A DNA stretch of 64,000 nt from CAXMNX01 sp964194845 (GCA_964194845.1 CAXMNX010000017.1:62001-126000), one strand, 5' to 3'; positions 16,788 to 26,847 are shown, counted from the first letter of the stretch. Notes: generated by a model not told the origin, from the letters alone. Numbers and translations: made by a program.

Positions 16788-18236
16788 TTACCCTAAGCGG
16801 TAATTTGGGCTTTCGCGCGTTATCTGGACGTCATGAACGTGGCTTTCTTTCAAGCCTGCGCCAGTTATCCGCACGAACTGACAATTTTTTCTCATATTTT
16901 CAATCGTTTCGCAACCGGTGTATCCCATCGCTGCCCGAAGACCGCCAATCAACTGGTGTACAACTGCCGCAGCGGATCCCTTGTATGGCACCTGGCCCTC
17001 GATCCCTTCAGGCACCAGTTTGTCGCTGGCCGCGTCTTTTTGGAAATACCGGTCGGCCGACCCGCGCGCCATCGCGCCGAGGCTGCCCATTCCGCGATAA
17101 CTCTTATAGCTACGGCCTTGATATAGAATAACTTCTCCGGGGCTTTCGTCGGTCCCGGCAATCATTGAGCCCACCATCGCGCAGGACGCGCCAGCAGCGA
17201 TCGCCTTGGCGAAATCGCCCGAATACTTGATCCCGCCATCGGCAATCACCGGCACGTCGCCTGCCGCCGCAGCCGCATCCATGATCGCCGTCATCTGCGG
17301 CATACCCACGCCCGCCACCATGCGGGTCGTGCAGATGGATCCGGGCCCGATGCCGACCTTGACCGCATCAGCACCGGCATCAATCAGGGCGCGCGTCGCC
17401 TCGCCCGTGGCCACGTTTCCCGCTATGATCTGAACTTCGTTGGATAGCGACTTGGCCCTCGTCACGGCTTCGGCAACGCTTGCGCTATGTCCGTGGGCCG
17501 TGTCGACGACTATGATATCGACCCCGGCATCCACCAGCGCCTCGGACCGCCCGAAACCAGCGTCGCCCACAGTTGTCGCAGCGGCAACCCGCAGCCGCCC
17601 CAGCGCATCCTTGCAAGCCTGCGGGTTCAGCACCGCCTGTTCGCTGTCTTTCAGCGTCAAAAGCCCGGTCAACTTGCCGTCGCCGTCTGTAACCAGCAGC
17701 TTTTCGAGCCGCCGCGCGCGCATCAAACTGCGCGCTTCATCAAGATCGGCGGGCTCCATAAGAAGCGCCAGATTTTCGGTCGTCATCATCACGCTGACCG
17801 GCGTGGCATCGTTGTCGGCGAACCGCATGTCGCGGTTGGTGACGATGCCGACCACGCGATCATTGCCGTCAATCACCGGAAATCCGGTGACGTTATAGCG
17901 CGCCTGCAAGGCTTTTGCGTCGGCCAGCGTCTGATCGGCGGTCAGCGTGATCGGGCTGTAAACTATTCCGGATATGAACCGTTTCACCCGCCGCACTTCG
18001 CGCGCCTGTTCTTCGACATTCAGGTTCCGGTGGATGACCCCCATGCCGCCCGCCTGCGCCATTGCAATGGCCATCCGGCCTTCGGTCACGGTATCCATGG
18101 CCGAACTTAGAAGCGGAATATTCATCCCGATGTCACGGGTGACTTTGGTCCGGGTATCAGCGGTGGACGGCAGCACACTGGAAGCACCGGGAACGAGCAG
18201 GACATCATCGAAGGTCAGAGCCTCGCGAATCTCCAT
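16788..18236 (-). CDS. guaB: IMP dehydrogenase
   Basis: GuaB oxidises IMP to XMP in guanine nucleotide synthesis. The barrel begins LTFDDVLLVPG, is interrupted by a CBS pair (VVGIVTNRDMRF and KLTGLLTLKD), and has the catalytic loop GPGSICTTRMV with its cysteine, followed by the flap segment. I choose the ATG at 18236 because AAGGAG lies seven bases before it; the in-frame GTG at 18245 directly abuts that ribosome site. 482 residues is normal. Confidence 0.96.
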   Translation of the reverse strand: MEIREALTFDDVLLVPGASSVLPSTADTRTKVTRDIGMNIPLLSSAMDTVTEGRMAIAMAQAGGMGVIHRNLNVEEQAREVRRVKRFISGIVYSPITLTADQTLADAKALQARYNVTGFPVIDGNDRVVGIVTNRDMRFADNDATPVSVMMTTENLALLMEPADLDEARSLMRARRLEKLLVTDGDGKLTGLLTLKDSEQAVLNPQACKDALGRLRVAAATTVGDAGFGRSEALVDAGVDIIVVDTAHGHSASVAEAVTRAKSLSNEVQIIAGNVATGEATRALIDAGADAVKVGIGPGSICTTRMVAGVGMPQMTAIMDAAAAAGDVPVIADGGIKYSGDFAKAIAAGASCAMVGSMIAGTDESPGEVILYQGRSYKSYRGMGSLGAMARGSADRYFQKDAASDKLVPEGIEGQVPYKGSAAAVVHQLIGGLRAAMGYTGCETIENMRKNCQFVRITGAGLKESHVHDVQITRESPNYRLG

Positions 18237-18358
18237 ATGGATCACTCCTTGGGAAGGTTCGTTTGGCGCTTCCCTATTTCATGGGCGCGCGTCAGCGGAA
18301 AGCCCTTTTTGCGGCTCTAGGCTGGACCACCGCAATAATTTGCGCATATTCCGGTGAT

Positions 18359-19321
18359 ATGACTAACCACGGATACGAAAGCGGGCGGTTGAACCTGCCC
18401 TTTGTCGGCATCGCGACCTTTGGCAAGCGGCCTTATGTCGAAAACTGGGGCCAGATCGACGCAGACGTTGCGGTATTGGGCGCGCCTTTTGACGCCGGAA
18501 CCCAATACCGAAGCGGCGCGCGGTTCGGGCCGCGCGCGATACGTGAGGCGTCAACGCTCTTCTCGTTTGGCCACGCGGGGGCTTATGACCACGAAGACGA
18601 CAGAGTATACCTTGGCTCCGATGTGCGGATTGTGGATATGGGTGACGCCGATATCATTCACACCGATACCGTTCAAAGCCACTCCAACATCGAAACCGGC
18701 GTGCGTGCCGTCCTGAATGCACGGGCTATGCCCGTGGTTTTGGGCGGCGATCATTCGGTTAACATCCCCTGCATCAGCGCATTCGACGGGGCCGGTCCGA
18801 TCCACATCCTGCAAATCGACGCCCATCTCGATTTTGTCGATGAACGCCATGGTGTCCGGTTCGGGCACGGTAATCCAATGCGCCGGGCGGCCGAAAAAGA
18901 CTATGTCACGGGTCTGACTCAGGTCGGCATTCGCAATGTCTCGTCAACGGCGCGGGAAGGCTATGACGCCGCCAGAGGCGAGGGCTCGGACATTCTGTCT
19001 GTGCGGCAGGCACGAGACCTTGGCGCAACAAAACTGGCCGACCGTATCCCTGCCGACGCGCGCGTCTATGTTACGCTTGATATCGACGCCTTCTGCCCAT
19101 CCATCGCGCCCGGAACCGGCACGCCAAGCCACGGCGGGTTTCTGTATTACGATGTGCTGGAATTGTTGCAGGCGGTGGCGCGCCGAAACGACGTCGTGGG
19201 CTTTGATCTGGTCGAGGTTGCACCGGACTATGACCCGACTGGTTCAACCGCCATACTGGCGGCACAGATATCGCTGAACTTTCTGGGCTTCATTTTCGAC
19301 GCACGCTCCGCGGGCGCTTAA
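18359..19321 (+). CDS. agmatinase-type ureohydrolase
   Basis: The arginase/agmatinase fold with its two manganese ions is clear: GGDHS (first His), DAHLDF (Asp-x-His-x-Asp), and TLDIDAFCPSIAPGTGTPSHGG. The 320-residue length suits agmatinase, which would make putrescine and urea, but guanidinobutyrase or guanidinopropionase are equally possible. The longer open frame from 18263 overlaps the guaB 5' region and lacks similarity, so the ATG at 18359 is preferred. The stop overlaps the convergent aldolase stop. Confidence 0.88.
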   Translation: MTNHGYESGRLNLPFVGIATFGKRPYVENWGQIDADVAVLGAPFDAGTQYRSGARFGPRAIREASTLFSFGHAGAYDHEDDRVYLGSDVRIVDMGDADIIHTDTVQSHSNIETGVRAVLNARAMPVVLGGDHSVNIPCISAFDGAGPIHILQIDAHLDFVDERHGVRFGHGNPMRRAAEKDYVTGLTQVGIRNVSSTAREGYDAARGEGSDILSVRQARDLGATKLADRIPADARVYVTLDIDAFCPSIAPGTGTPSHGGFLYYDVLELLQAVARRNDVVGFDLVEVAPDYDPTGSTAILAAQISLNFLGFIFDARSAGA

Positions 19322-20097
19322 ACATTTCGCAATCCGTCGGCAAAGGCCGCCGCATCGCGGATCGCCCGCGCCAGAAGCGAAGCATCGCCGCCGACAGCGA
19401 CGAACGTCGCGCCTAGGTCCACATAGGACCGCACCTGCGTCTGGTCGAAGGCGATTATACCGACCGCCTTGCCTGCAGCCTGAATACGCGCGAAGCAATG
19501 TTTGATCGCCGCCTGCACTTCGGCCGCGCCCGGCTGACTGGGAAACCCCATATCGGCCGACAAATCGGCCGGGCCAATGAACACGCCATCCACGCCGTCC
19601 ACCGCGGCGATGGCGTCGATGTTTTCGACCGATTTTACGCTTTCAGTCTGCACGAACAGACATATCTCGTCGTTGGCGGTCGTCACCATATCGGTGATCT
19701 CGCCATAGTTGCTGGCGCGCACCATCGCGGCACCGACGCCACGGATACCTGCGGGCGCATAGCGCATCGCGCGCACAATCGCCGTAGCTTCCTCGGCCGT
19801 GTCGATCATCGGCACGACCAGCGTCTGCACGCCCAGGTCCAGCACCTGCTTGATCAATCGCGGATCACCAGCGGGCGGTCGCACTGCCGGGGTCGTGCCA
19901 CCGGCGGAAATCGCCCGCACCTGATCCAGGATAAGCGGAATATCGTTCGGCGCGTGCTCCCCGTCCACAAGGCAGAAATCAAAGCCCGCCCGCCCGGCAA
20001 TCTCGGCCGACGTTGGATGTGCAAGCGCGATCCACAAACCCATCTGGCGGCGACCCGTCGCCAGCGCTGCTTTCACCGGGTTCGGTTGCACGGGCAT
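19318..20097 (-). CDS. HpcH/HpaI family aldolase
   Basis: A class II metal-dependent pyruvate aldolase of 259 residues. LWIALAHPTSAEIAGRAGFDFCLVDGEHAPND is the family's opening, VRPPAGDPRLIKQVLDLGVQTLVVPMIDTAEEA carries the catalytic arginine and metal-site loop, and GPADLSADMG is the second metal and substrate site. Relatives split 4-hydroxy-2-oxo acids; the substrate here is unknown. The start at 20097 has AAGGAGA eight bases upstream. Confidence 0.9.
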   Translation of the reverse strand: MPVQPNPVKAALATGRRQMGLWIALAHPTSAEIAGRAGFDFCLVDGEHAPNDIPLILDQVRAISAGGTTPAVRPPAGDPRLIKQVLDLGVQTLVVPMIDTAEEATAIVRAMRYAPAGIRGVGAAMVRASNYGEITDMVTTANDEICLFVQTESVKSVENIDAIAAVDGVDGVFIGPADLSADMGFPSQPGAAEVQAAIKHCFARIQAAGKAVGIIAFDQTQVRSYVDLGATFVAVGGDASLLARAIRDAAAFADGLRNV

Positions 20098-20163
20098 GTT
20101 TGCTCTCCTTCGTGTCCGGCCCATGCGATCCGAAGTCACGCCAAGATGCAATCCCGTAATACT

Positions 20164-20205
20164 ACTTCTTCCTGGTACAAATACTCTGGGCAGCGCGAGG
20201 GACCC
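20164..20205 (-). repeat. REP-like palindromic repeat, diverged copy 2
   Basis: On the minus strand this reads CCCTCGCGCT, then AGAGTATTT, then ACCAGGAAGAAG, the same order as the repeat at 10471-10525, with the central palindrome decayed. It lies between aglK and the upstream part of the aldolase gene. Confidence 0.5.
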
Positions 20206-20272
20206 GCGCCCATCGCACACCGCAGCGGCAAAGCCGCTGCAATCAATCACTCGCGAACGATTGGCGCAGAAT

Positions 20273-21400
20273 TCAGTGTGCCCGTGTTGCAATCTTCTTG
20301 ATCGGCTGGTCACGGTGCAAAAGCGATTGCGTATCGAGGAAAACATGCACCTTAGAAGCGTCCGCCGTAAGACTCACCTCGTTCCCACGTAAACCCTTGT
20401 GAATGCCCTGTAATTTTCCAATAATCGGATCAGCGTCGCCCTTTGGCTCGAAATAAAGCAAAGTCACCTCGCCCAAAGCTTCGGTGATGTTGACCGTTCC
20501 GGTGAAAATACGGTCCGCCGTGTCTGTTGCGTCCACCAAGTCTTCGGGACGCACGCCGATGTTGACCGATTTTCCCAAATCATCGTCCTGCGATGGATAA
20601 TTCGAAACGGCGCTCCCGCCGCCTTCTAAATCGATCGTGGTCTGTGCACCGGTGCCGGTGATCTTTCCGGGCAAAAGATTCATAGCCGGCGATCCAATAA
20701 ACTGTGCCACGAACTCGTTTTCGGGGCGTTCGTAGAGGTCTAGCGGGCTACCGACCTGCGCGATCCCGCCACCGGCCAGAACTACAATCCGCGTCGCCAG
20801 CGTCATAGCCTCAACCTGATCGTGAGTGACATAGATCATAGTCGATTCGGGCATCGATTCCTTTAGCTGAGCAATCTCGATCCTCGTCGCAACCCGCAAC
20901 GCGGCGTCGAGATTTGAAAGCGGTTCGTCGAATAGATAGACCTTGGGGTCGCGGACGATCGAACGCCCGATCGCAACCCGTTGCCGTTGTCCACCCGAGA
21001 GCGCTTTTGGCAAACGATCCAGAAGATTGTGAAGCTGTAGAATATTTGCCACCCGCTCCACTCTTTCTTCAATCTCTGCGGGACTCATTTTTGCAATCTT
21101 CAGCGCAAATTGCATGTTCTCGCGAACAGTCATATGCGGATAAAGCGCGTAAGACTGGAAAACCATCGCGATCCCACGCTCAGACGGTGGGATGTCGTTG
21201 ACCACCATCCCATCGATGCTCAATTCGCCCCCTGTGATTTTTTCAAGCCCGGCAATCATCCGAAGAAGCGTGGATTTCCCGCAACCGGACGGACCAACGA
21301 AAACAATCAGCTCGCCTGTTTCGATGTCGAGGTTGATATCTTTTAAAACGTCAACACTGCCATAAGATTTCGCAATATTGACCAGCCGCAAATCGGCCAT
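20273..21400 (-). CDS. aglK: alpha-glucoside ABC transporter ATP-binding protein
   Basis: The ATPase of a CUT1-type sugar importer (375 residues). Walker A GPSGCGKSTL, Q-loop FQSYALYPHMTV, signature LSGGQRQRVAIGRS, Walker B VYLFDEPLSNLDA and the H-loop YVTHDQVEAMTL are intact. The C-terminal OB-fold regulatory domain (NIGVRPEDLV, ALGEVTLLYF) is typical of MalK/UgpC relatives. It is the last gene of the aglEFGAK cluster, 15 bp after aglA. Confidence 0.93.
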   Translation of the reverse strand: MADLRLVNIAKSYGSVDVLKDINLDIETGELIVFVGPSGCGKSTLLRMIAGLEKITGGELSIDGMVVNDIPPSERGIAMVFQSYALYPHMTVRENMQFALKIAKMSPAEIEERVERVANILQLHNLLDRLPKALSGGQRQRVAIGRSIVRDPKVYLFDEPLSNLDAALRVATRIEIAQLKESMPESTMIYVTHDQVEAMTLATRIVVLAGGGIAQVGSPLDLYERPENEFVAQFIGSPAMNLLPGKITGTGAQTTIDLEGGGSAVSNYPSQDDDLGKSVNIGVRPEDLVDATDTADRIFTGTVNITEALGEVTLLYFEPKGDADPIIGKLQGIHKGLRGNEVSLTADASKVHVFLDTQSLLHRDQPIKKIATRAH

Positions 21401-21415
21401 TGGACCTCTCCTTCT

Positions 21416-23074
21416 CTATCCTTCAGCAGTGGCGAAAAGGGCCTGCCATGCTGCTAATTTGGGTACATTGTCGCTTGTAGAAACGTTAAATGGCGCGATC
21501 GCATCGATTGCCCAAACCCCATCCGGCATTGCGACACTACGAGCCATTTCGCCCAAGTTGAACGCGCAGAACAGGCGCTCATTTCCGTAATGCCGCTCGA
21601 ACGCGATATAGCCATCGTCGGCTTCGACAATCTCGAAACTGCCCTTCAAAAGCGCCCGGTGGCTTTTGCGGAATTCGATCAACCGCCGATAAAGGTTCAA
21701 CATCGAATTCTTGTCACGATCCTGAACTTCGGCCGCACTCTGGATATGCTCCACGGCGACGGGCAACCACGGTTTGCCATCGGAAAATCCGCCATTTGTC
21801 TGGTCGGCACTCCAGGGCATGGGCGTGCGACAACCGTCACGCCCCTTGAATTTCGGCCAAAAACGCTTGCCGTAAGGGTCCTGGAGCTCTTCGAAAGAAA
21901 CGTAGGCCTCGGTCAGCCCAAGTTCCTCGCCCTGATACAAACATGCGGTACCTCTGAGCGACAGCAAGAGCGCCGCGTAGACACGTTGCGCCTCCGGCGT
22001 AAGGTTCCAGCGCGATGCGTGGCGCACAACATCATGGTTGGAAAAGGCCCAACAAGCCCAACCTTCGGGTCCAGCCTCGTTCAATTTCGCCATGACGTCG
22101 GCAATTCGAGTGCCGCTGGGGTAAATGTTCGACAACAAGTCGAAATCGTAAGCCATGTGAATTTTGTCGTTGCCGGATGTATAGGCCGCCTGAATTTCGC
22201 CGCCACGCTGCGCGTCGCCCACTTCACCCACCGACGCGGCTGCGACATATTCATCAAGTACCGACCGGAACTCATTGAGAAAGCTGATATTTTCAGGCTG
22301 CGATTTGTCGTACAGATGGTCCTGGAAATTGTATGGATTGACTGAAGGCGCAATCTTGTCGCTGCGGGCTTCGGGCGCAAGCGGCGGATTGTCCCGCAAC
22401 CGGGCATCACAGTAATAAAAATTCACGGTGTCCAGTCGGAAGCCATCAACGCCGCGCTCTAACCAATATCGAGTGACGTCTAGAACTTCTGCGCGAACTT
22501 CTGGATTGTGAAAGTTCAGATCCGGCTGCTCGGTCAGGAAATTATGCAGGTAATACTGCATGCGCTGGGCGTCCCATTCCCAGGCCGATCCTCCGAAAAT
22601 TGCCAGCCAGTTGTTGGGCGGCGTCCCGTCAGGCTTTGCATCTGCCCAAACGTACCAATCCGATTTCGGATTATCGCAGCTCGACCGGCTTTCCTTGAAC
22701 CACGGGTGCTGATCCGATGTGTGGCTTAGCACAAGATCGATGATCACCTTGATTTCTAACTCGTGCGCGCGGGCGACAAGGTTGTCGAAATCACCCAGCG
22801 ATCCGAACATCGGATCGACATCGCGAAAGTCACTGACATCGTATCCGAAATCGAGCATTGGCGAAGTGAAGAATGGCGAGATCCAGATCGCATCGACACC
22901 AAGCGATGCCACGTGGGGAAGTCGATGGATGATCCCGCTTAAATCGCCGATCCCGTCGCCATTCGAATCCTGATAGGACCGTGGGTAGATCTGATAGATC
23001 ACCGCCCCCCGCCACCAATCGGGATCCGTGGCCGCGCGGGTTTCGTCCTGATCCCATGCATCTAGAAGGGCCAT
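21416..23074 (-). CDS. aglA: alpha-glucosidase, glycoside hydrolase family 13
   Basis: The protein of 552 residues hydrolyses alpha-1,4 (and possibly alpha-1,6 or trehalose/sucrose-type) glucosides in the cytoplasm; no signal peptide is present. The barrel begins VIYQIYPRSYQDSNGDGIGDLSGI. The catalytic nucleophile lies in GFRLDTVN, the acid/base glutamate in SVGEVGD, and the transition-state aspartate in FSNHDVVRHASR. It sits between the permease and ATPase genes as in the Sinorhizobium agl operon. Confidence 0.93.
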   Translation of the reverse strand: MALLDAWDQDETRAATDPDWWRGAVIYQIYPRSYQDSNGDGIGDLSGIIHRLPHVASLGVDAIWISPFFTSPMLDFGYDVSDFRDVDPMFGSLGDFDNLVARAHELEIKVIIDLVLSHTSDQHPWFKESRSSCDNPKSDWYVWADAKPDGTPPNNWLAIFGGSAWEWDAQRMQYYLHNFLTEQPDLNFHNPEVRAEVLDVTRYWLERGVDGFRLDTVNFYYCDARLRDNPPLAPEARSDKIAPSVNPYNFQDHLYDKSQPENISFLNEFRSVLDEYVAAASVGEVGDAQRGGEIQAAYTSGNDKIHMAYDFDLLSNIYPSGTRIADVMAKLNEAGPEGWACWAFSNHDVVRHASRWNLTPEAQRVYAALLLSLRGTACLYQGEELGLTEAYVSFEELQDPYGKRFWPKFKGRDGCRTPMPWSADQTNGGFSDGKPWLPVAVEHIQSAAEVQDRDKNSMLNLYRRLIEFRKSHRALLKGSFEIVEADDGYIAFERHYGNERLFCAFNLGEMARSVAMPDGVWAIDAIAPFNVSTSDNVPKLAAWQALFATAEG

Positions 23075-23085
23075 TCAAGTACCTC

Positions 23086-24243
23086 CTATTTGACCGAGCC
23101 GGCCAAAAGGCCGCGCACCAGATACCGCTGCATTGCAAAGAAAACGATCAGCGGAACTGCGATTGATACGAATGCGGCTGTCGCCAGAATTTCCCAATTG
23201 CCACCGCGGGTCCCTAACAGCTCGACGATCTGGTTGGTCATCACAGTGGTTTCGCCGGTCGCATCGATCAGGAAAACTTTGGCTACCAACAAATCATTCC
23301 AGGTCCAGAGAAATTGGAAGATCGCGAAGCTCGCAAGTGCGGGAAACGAAAGCGGAAGGATGATTTTCGTGAAGATCTGGAAATCCGTCGCGCCATCGAC
23401 TTTCGCGTTCTCGATGATGTCACGCGGCAGGCCGACCATATAGTTTCTCAGCAAGTAGATGGCGAGCGGAAGCCCAAAGCCGGTATGCGCCAGCCAAACA
23501 CCTAGATAGCCTTTGCCTATTCCAATACTGAGGTGCAGCTTCAGTAGCGGGATAAGCGCCAGTTGCAACGGCACGACAAGCAACGCCACAACGAAGGCAA
23601 TCAACAAAGCCCGACCCGGAAAATCCATCCAGGCAAGAGCATAAGCCGCAAAGGCGGCAATCAATATCGGGATAATCGTCGCCGGGATGGTCACAGTCAG
23701 TGTATTGAAGAACGCTTTTGTCATGCTGTCGGTGTTGTTCCCGCTCACCAGGACTTGCCGGTAATTTTCAAACGTAAAATCGGGCGGGGTTTTGGCAGTT
23801 ACGAAGACACGCTGGCCGCGGCTGCCGGGCTCTTCGACGCTGGTATAGCGATATGATCCGTCGGAACTCAGGGTAAGCGTTTCGCCATCGCCCGCTTCAG
23901 CAGTTTCGCCAACTTCGAATGCTCCAATCGCGCGCGACGACACGCCAAAGGCGCTGATCTCGGCTTTCGAACCGGGTCCGCCCTCGTCGGTCAACAGATT
24001 GCCGACCACTACAAAAACACCATCTTCCTTTACAGCCACATCGCGCCCACCGGTCCGAAGCTGAACGGTCTGTTCGGTTGGAAACATCGAATTCCACCAA
24101 CCGCTGCCCGAGATCTGATCGGCCGTGCGGAACGAAGACACAAGCAGCCCGAAAGTCGGGAAAAGCCAAAGCATCACAAGCAATACAACTGAAATATGCA
24201 CCACCCAGGTCAGGCTCGACTTGGTTCCTGCGATATTATCCAT
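23086..24243 (-). CDS. aglG: alpha-glucoside ABC transporter permease AglG
   Basis: Inner-membrane permease with the EAA loop NAKVDGATDFQIFTKIILPL that docks to the ATPase. It has an unusually long periplasmic insertion after the first helix (about residues 35-150, rich in Gly, Thr and Glu), which AglG proteins share and most MalG-type permeases lack. The 385 residues end with the usual QRYLVRGLLAGSVK. The gene lies 11 bp from aglA and 15 bp from aglF. Confidence 0.92.
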   Translation of the reverse strand: MDNIAGTKSSLTWVVHISVVLLVMLWLFPTFGLLVSSFRTADQISGSGWWNSMFPTEQTVQLRTGGRDVAVKEDGVFVVVGNLLTDEGGPGSKAEISAFGVSSRAIGAFEVGETAEAGDGETLTLSSDGSYRYTSVEEPGSRGQRVFVTAKTPPDFTFENYRQVLVSGNNTDSMTKAFFNTLTVTIPATIIPILIAAFAAYALAWMDFPGRALLIAFVVALLVVPLQLALIPLLKLHLSIGIGKGYLGVWLAHTGFGLPLAIYLLRNYMVGLPRDIIENAKVDGATDFQIFTKIILPLSFPALASFAIFQFLWTWNDLLVAKVFLIDATGETTVMTNQIVELLGTRGGNWEILATAAFVSIAVPLIVFFAMQRYLVRGLLAGSVK

Positions 24244-24258
24244 TTCGCGACCCTCCCA

Positions 24259-25491
24259 TCACTGCATCTCTTTTCTTGCCTGGTAAACGTTCCAGACAAG
24301 GATCGGAGAGACGAGCAGCATGATTATTATTGCGCTGGCTGAACCGACGCCCCAGTCGCTGGCACGGAAAAGTTTGTCGAACATATAGTTGGCCAGCACT
24401 TGCGTTTCCCACTGGCCATTTGTCATCGCAAAAACAATGTCGAAGACCTTCAGCACGACCAGCGTGATCGTGGTCCAGACGACAACAATCGTGGACATGA
24501 TCTGCGGCATTTTGATCTTGAAAAATATCTGAAACGGGTTCGCGCCATCGACAATTGCGGCCTCGACGGTTTCTTCCGGTATCCCTCGCAGCGCTGCCGA
24601 TAAGATGACCATCGCAAAGCCCGTCTGGATCCAGATCAGCACGACCATCAGAAAGAAATTGTTGTAGAACGGAATTGTCAGCCAGGTTTGCGGCTCGCCA
24701 TATGGCATGTCCGTCGCAAAGATATTGAAGATGGACCGCAGCGATAGGAATACAAACCAGGCCGCCACTGCCCCACCGACAACACGCAGAATCGAAAAAG
24801 CCGCGCCACTCTTGGCGGTGCCGTCAGTCAACGGGCGCACCAAAAGCCAGGCGACATAGGCCACCATGGCGCCGAATGTAAAAACGATCAGCACCGGGAA
24901 CAATTTCAAAAACAGAACCGATCCGGCGCCACCATCAAACTTCAGCCAGATCGCGTTAAGGACACCGATCTGTTCCTGATCTTCGGGGCGTGTGTCGTAG
25001 ATCAACTTGAAAATGACCGATGCACCGACGAATGAGATCGCCATCGGCATGAAGATCAGCGACTTGGCAACGCTTCCCCACGCGATCCGGTCGGTCAGTT
25101 GCGCTGCCAGCAATCCAAAACCGGTGGATGCCGCGGGCACGACAATCAGCCACAAAATGTTGTTGCGAAACGCCTCGAAGAACTTCGGTTCGGAAAACAT
25201 CTGGTTGTAATTCGCAAAACCGACAAAAGCCCCGCCCTGATCTCGGTCGGTGAATGAAAGACGAAGCGTCTCAAAAACCGGATAGGCAAGATAAATCCCA
25301 AGCGCGAAAATCGCCGGAAAAAGAAACAGCCAGGGGCGAATTTGGTTTGCGCGATTAATGTTGCGCCCGATATTCGGCCCCTTCGCAGGGAACAACACTT
25401 TGTCGAGAAACTGGTTGGAAAAGTAGAAATAGGCGACGCAGCCCCCAACACCGATGATGATGGTCAGCAGTCCCTGAAATGCCGGATGCAT
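24259..25491 (-). CDS. aglF: alpha-glucoside ABC transporter permease AglF
   Basis: The second permease, 410 residues. The N-terminus has an extra membrane helix (GLLTIIIGVGGCVAYFYF) before the standard core, and the EAA loop reads AAIVDGANPFQIFFKIKMPQ. The core LFLFPAIFALGIYLAYPVFETLRLSF is typical of MalF-like permeases. An 87-bp gap with a stable hairpin separates it from the binding-protein gene aglE. Confidence 0.92.
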   Translation of the reverse strand: MHPAFQGLLTIIIGVGGCVAYFYFSNQFLDKVLFPAKGPNIGRNINRANQIRPWLFLFPAIFALGIYLAYPVFETLRLSFTDRDQGGAFVGFANYNQMFSEPKFFEAFRNNILWLIVVPAASTGFGLLAAQLTDRIAWGSVAKSLIFMPMAISFVGASVIFKLIYDTRPEDQEQIGVLNAIWLKFDGGAGSVLFLKLFPVLIVFTFGAMVAYVAWLLVRPLTDGTAKSGAAFSILRVVGGAVAAWFVFLSLRSIFNIFATDMPYGEPQTWLTIPFYNNFFLMVVLIWIQTGFAMVILSAALRGIPEETVEAAIVDGANPFQIFFKIKMPQIMSTIVVVWTTITLVVLKVFDIVFAMTNGQWETQVLANYMFDKLFRASDWGVGSASAIIIMLLVSPILVWNVYQARKEMQ

Positions 25492-25535
25492 GAGCGCCTC
25501 CTGGATTTGGCTGGGTAAAGTTTGGTCTTGATGAA

Positions 25536-25556
25536 CTCCGGCCGGGGTGGCCGGAG
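25536..25556 (-). promoter_or_regulatory. intercistronic hairpin between aglE and aglF
   Basis: A perfect 8-bp GC-rich stem (CTCCGGCC / GGCCGGAG) with a five-base loop and no T-run lies between the binding-protein and permease genes. Such hairpins commonly protect the upstream mRNA and keep the binding protein in excess. Confidence 0.6.
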
Positions 25557-25578
25557 CTCAAGTTTTACACAACGTTCG

Positions 25579-26847
25579 TTATTTCAACGCGTCCCAGCTA
25601 GCCTGAATTTCCGCGGCAACATCGGCCGCAGCCTTGCCACCGGCGTAGTCAACCATCCCGGTCCAAAATGACCCCGCCCCGACACCGCCGGGCATCAGAT
25701 CAGAACCGTCAAAGCGGAAAGTGGTCGCGTTCAACAGAACATCGTTCATCTTCCGCAGCGTCGGATCACTAAACGCATCCAGGTTCACACCTGTGTGCGG
25801 CGTCAGAAAGCCTTTGCGTGCCATCCAAATCTCGTGGGCGACAGGTTCCTGCAAATACGCAATCAATTCATGTGCGGCCAGATTTTCGTTCGTGATGGCC
25901 CAAACTGTGCCTGACCCGAGAACCGGCTTGCCAAGCTCCCTGCTTTCGTAGGCCGGGAAATAGAAAAAATCGGCATCCTCGCCGACGACCGTTCCTTCTG
26001 GAAAAAACGCCGGAATAAATGATGCCTGACGATGCATGTAACATTGCGGCGGGCTGGCAAAGAGCCCTTTTGGACTGTCGCGGAAGTCAGTTGAGGCAAC
26101 CGCGCCCGCACCACCTGCGACATAATCGTCGTTACGCGCAAACGCTCCGAATTCTTCAATCGCGCCAAGAACAGCCGGATCGTCAAACGGAATTTCATTG
26201 GTCACCCACTGGTCGTAGACCCCGGGTTCTTGCGTGCGCAGCATCAGATCTTCGACCCAGTCGGTCGCGGGCCACCCCGTGGCACCGCCGGACCCAAGAC
26301 CGATGCACCAGGGCGTATCCCCATCAGCGACGATCTGGTCATTCAGCGCTTTCAGGTCTTCCATCGTCTCAGGTACGTCATAGCCCGCGTCCTCGAAATT
26401 CTCGGGGACGTACCAGACCAGCGATTTCACATCGACTTTGTAGAAAAATCCAAAAAGTTGATCAGTGCCATTGGCATCGCCGTAGGTTCCCAGATCTACC
26501 CAGGACTGACCAGCGGCGTAGTTGTCGCGGATCCAATCGCCGGTTCCGTCCGCCAAAGGCGTCAAAAACCCGCGCCGTGCCATACCCGCCGCCAAACCCG
26601 GTTGCGGAAAAACCGCGATGTTCGGCGCCGAGCCAGCTTCGGCATCGACCATGACCTGCTGTTCGAAACTGTCAGATCCGACATAACGCACATCGTGGCC
26701 CGACTTCGCCGCGAAATCGGCAAGAACGGCTTCTGCGTTTTCCTGATCGGGGCCAAGCCAGGGCCCAAATACCGTCAATTGCTCAGCGGCGGCAGACCCG
26801 ACTGTCAATGCGGTCGCGGCAGTACATGCGAGCAGTTTCGTTTTCAT
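25579..26847 (-). CDS. aglE: alpha-glucoside ABC transporter substrate-binding protein
   Basis: A periplasmic family 1 sugar-binding protein of 422 residues. The Sec signal peptide MKTKLLACTAATALTVGSAAA precedes EQLTVFGPWLGPDQENAEAVLADFAAKSG. The start at 26847 is preceded by GGGAGG; the longer open frame to 26910 lacks a ribosome site and spoils the signal peptide. It is the promoter-proximal gene of the agl operon, with an AglR-type operator 60 bp upstream. Confidence 0.92.
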   Translation of the reverse strand: MKTKLLACTAATALTVGSAAAEQLTVFGPWLGPDQENAEAVLADFAAKSGHDVRYVGSDSFEQQVMVDAEAGSAPNIAVFPQPGLAAGMARRGFLTPLADGTGDWIRDNYAAGQSWVDLGTYGDANGTDQLFGFFYKVDVKSLVWYVPENFEDAGYDVPETMEDLKALNDQIVADGDTPWCIGLGSGGATGWPATDWVEDLMLRTQEPGVYDQWVTNEIPFDDPAVLGAIEEFGAFARNDDYVAGGAGAVASTDFRDSPKGLFASPPQCYMHRQASFIPAFFPEGTVVGEDADFFYFPAYESRELGKPVLGSGTVWAITNENLAAHELIAYLQEPVAHEIWMARKGFLTPHTGVNLDAFSDPTLRKMNDVLLNATTFRFDGSDLMPGGVGAGSFWTGMVDYAGGKAAADVAAEIQASWDALK

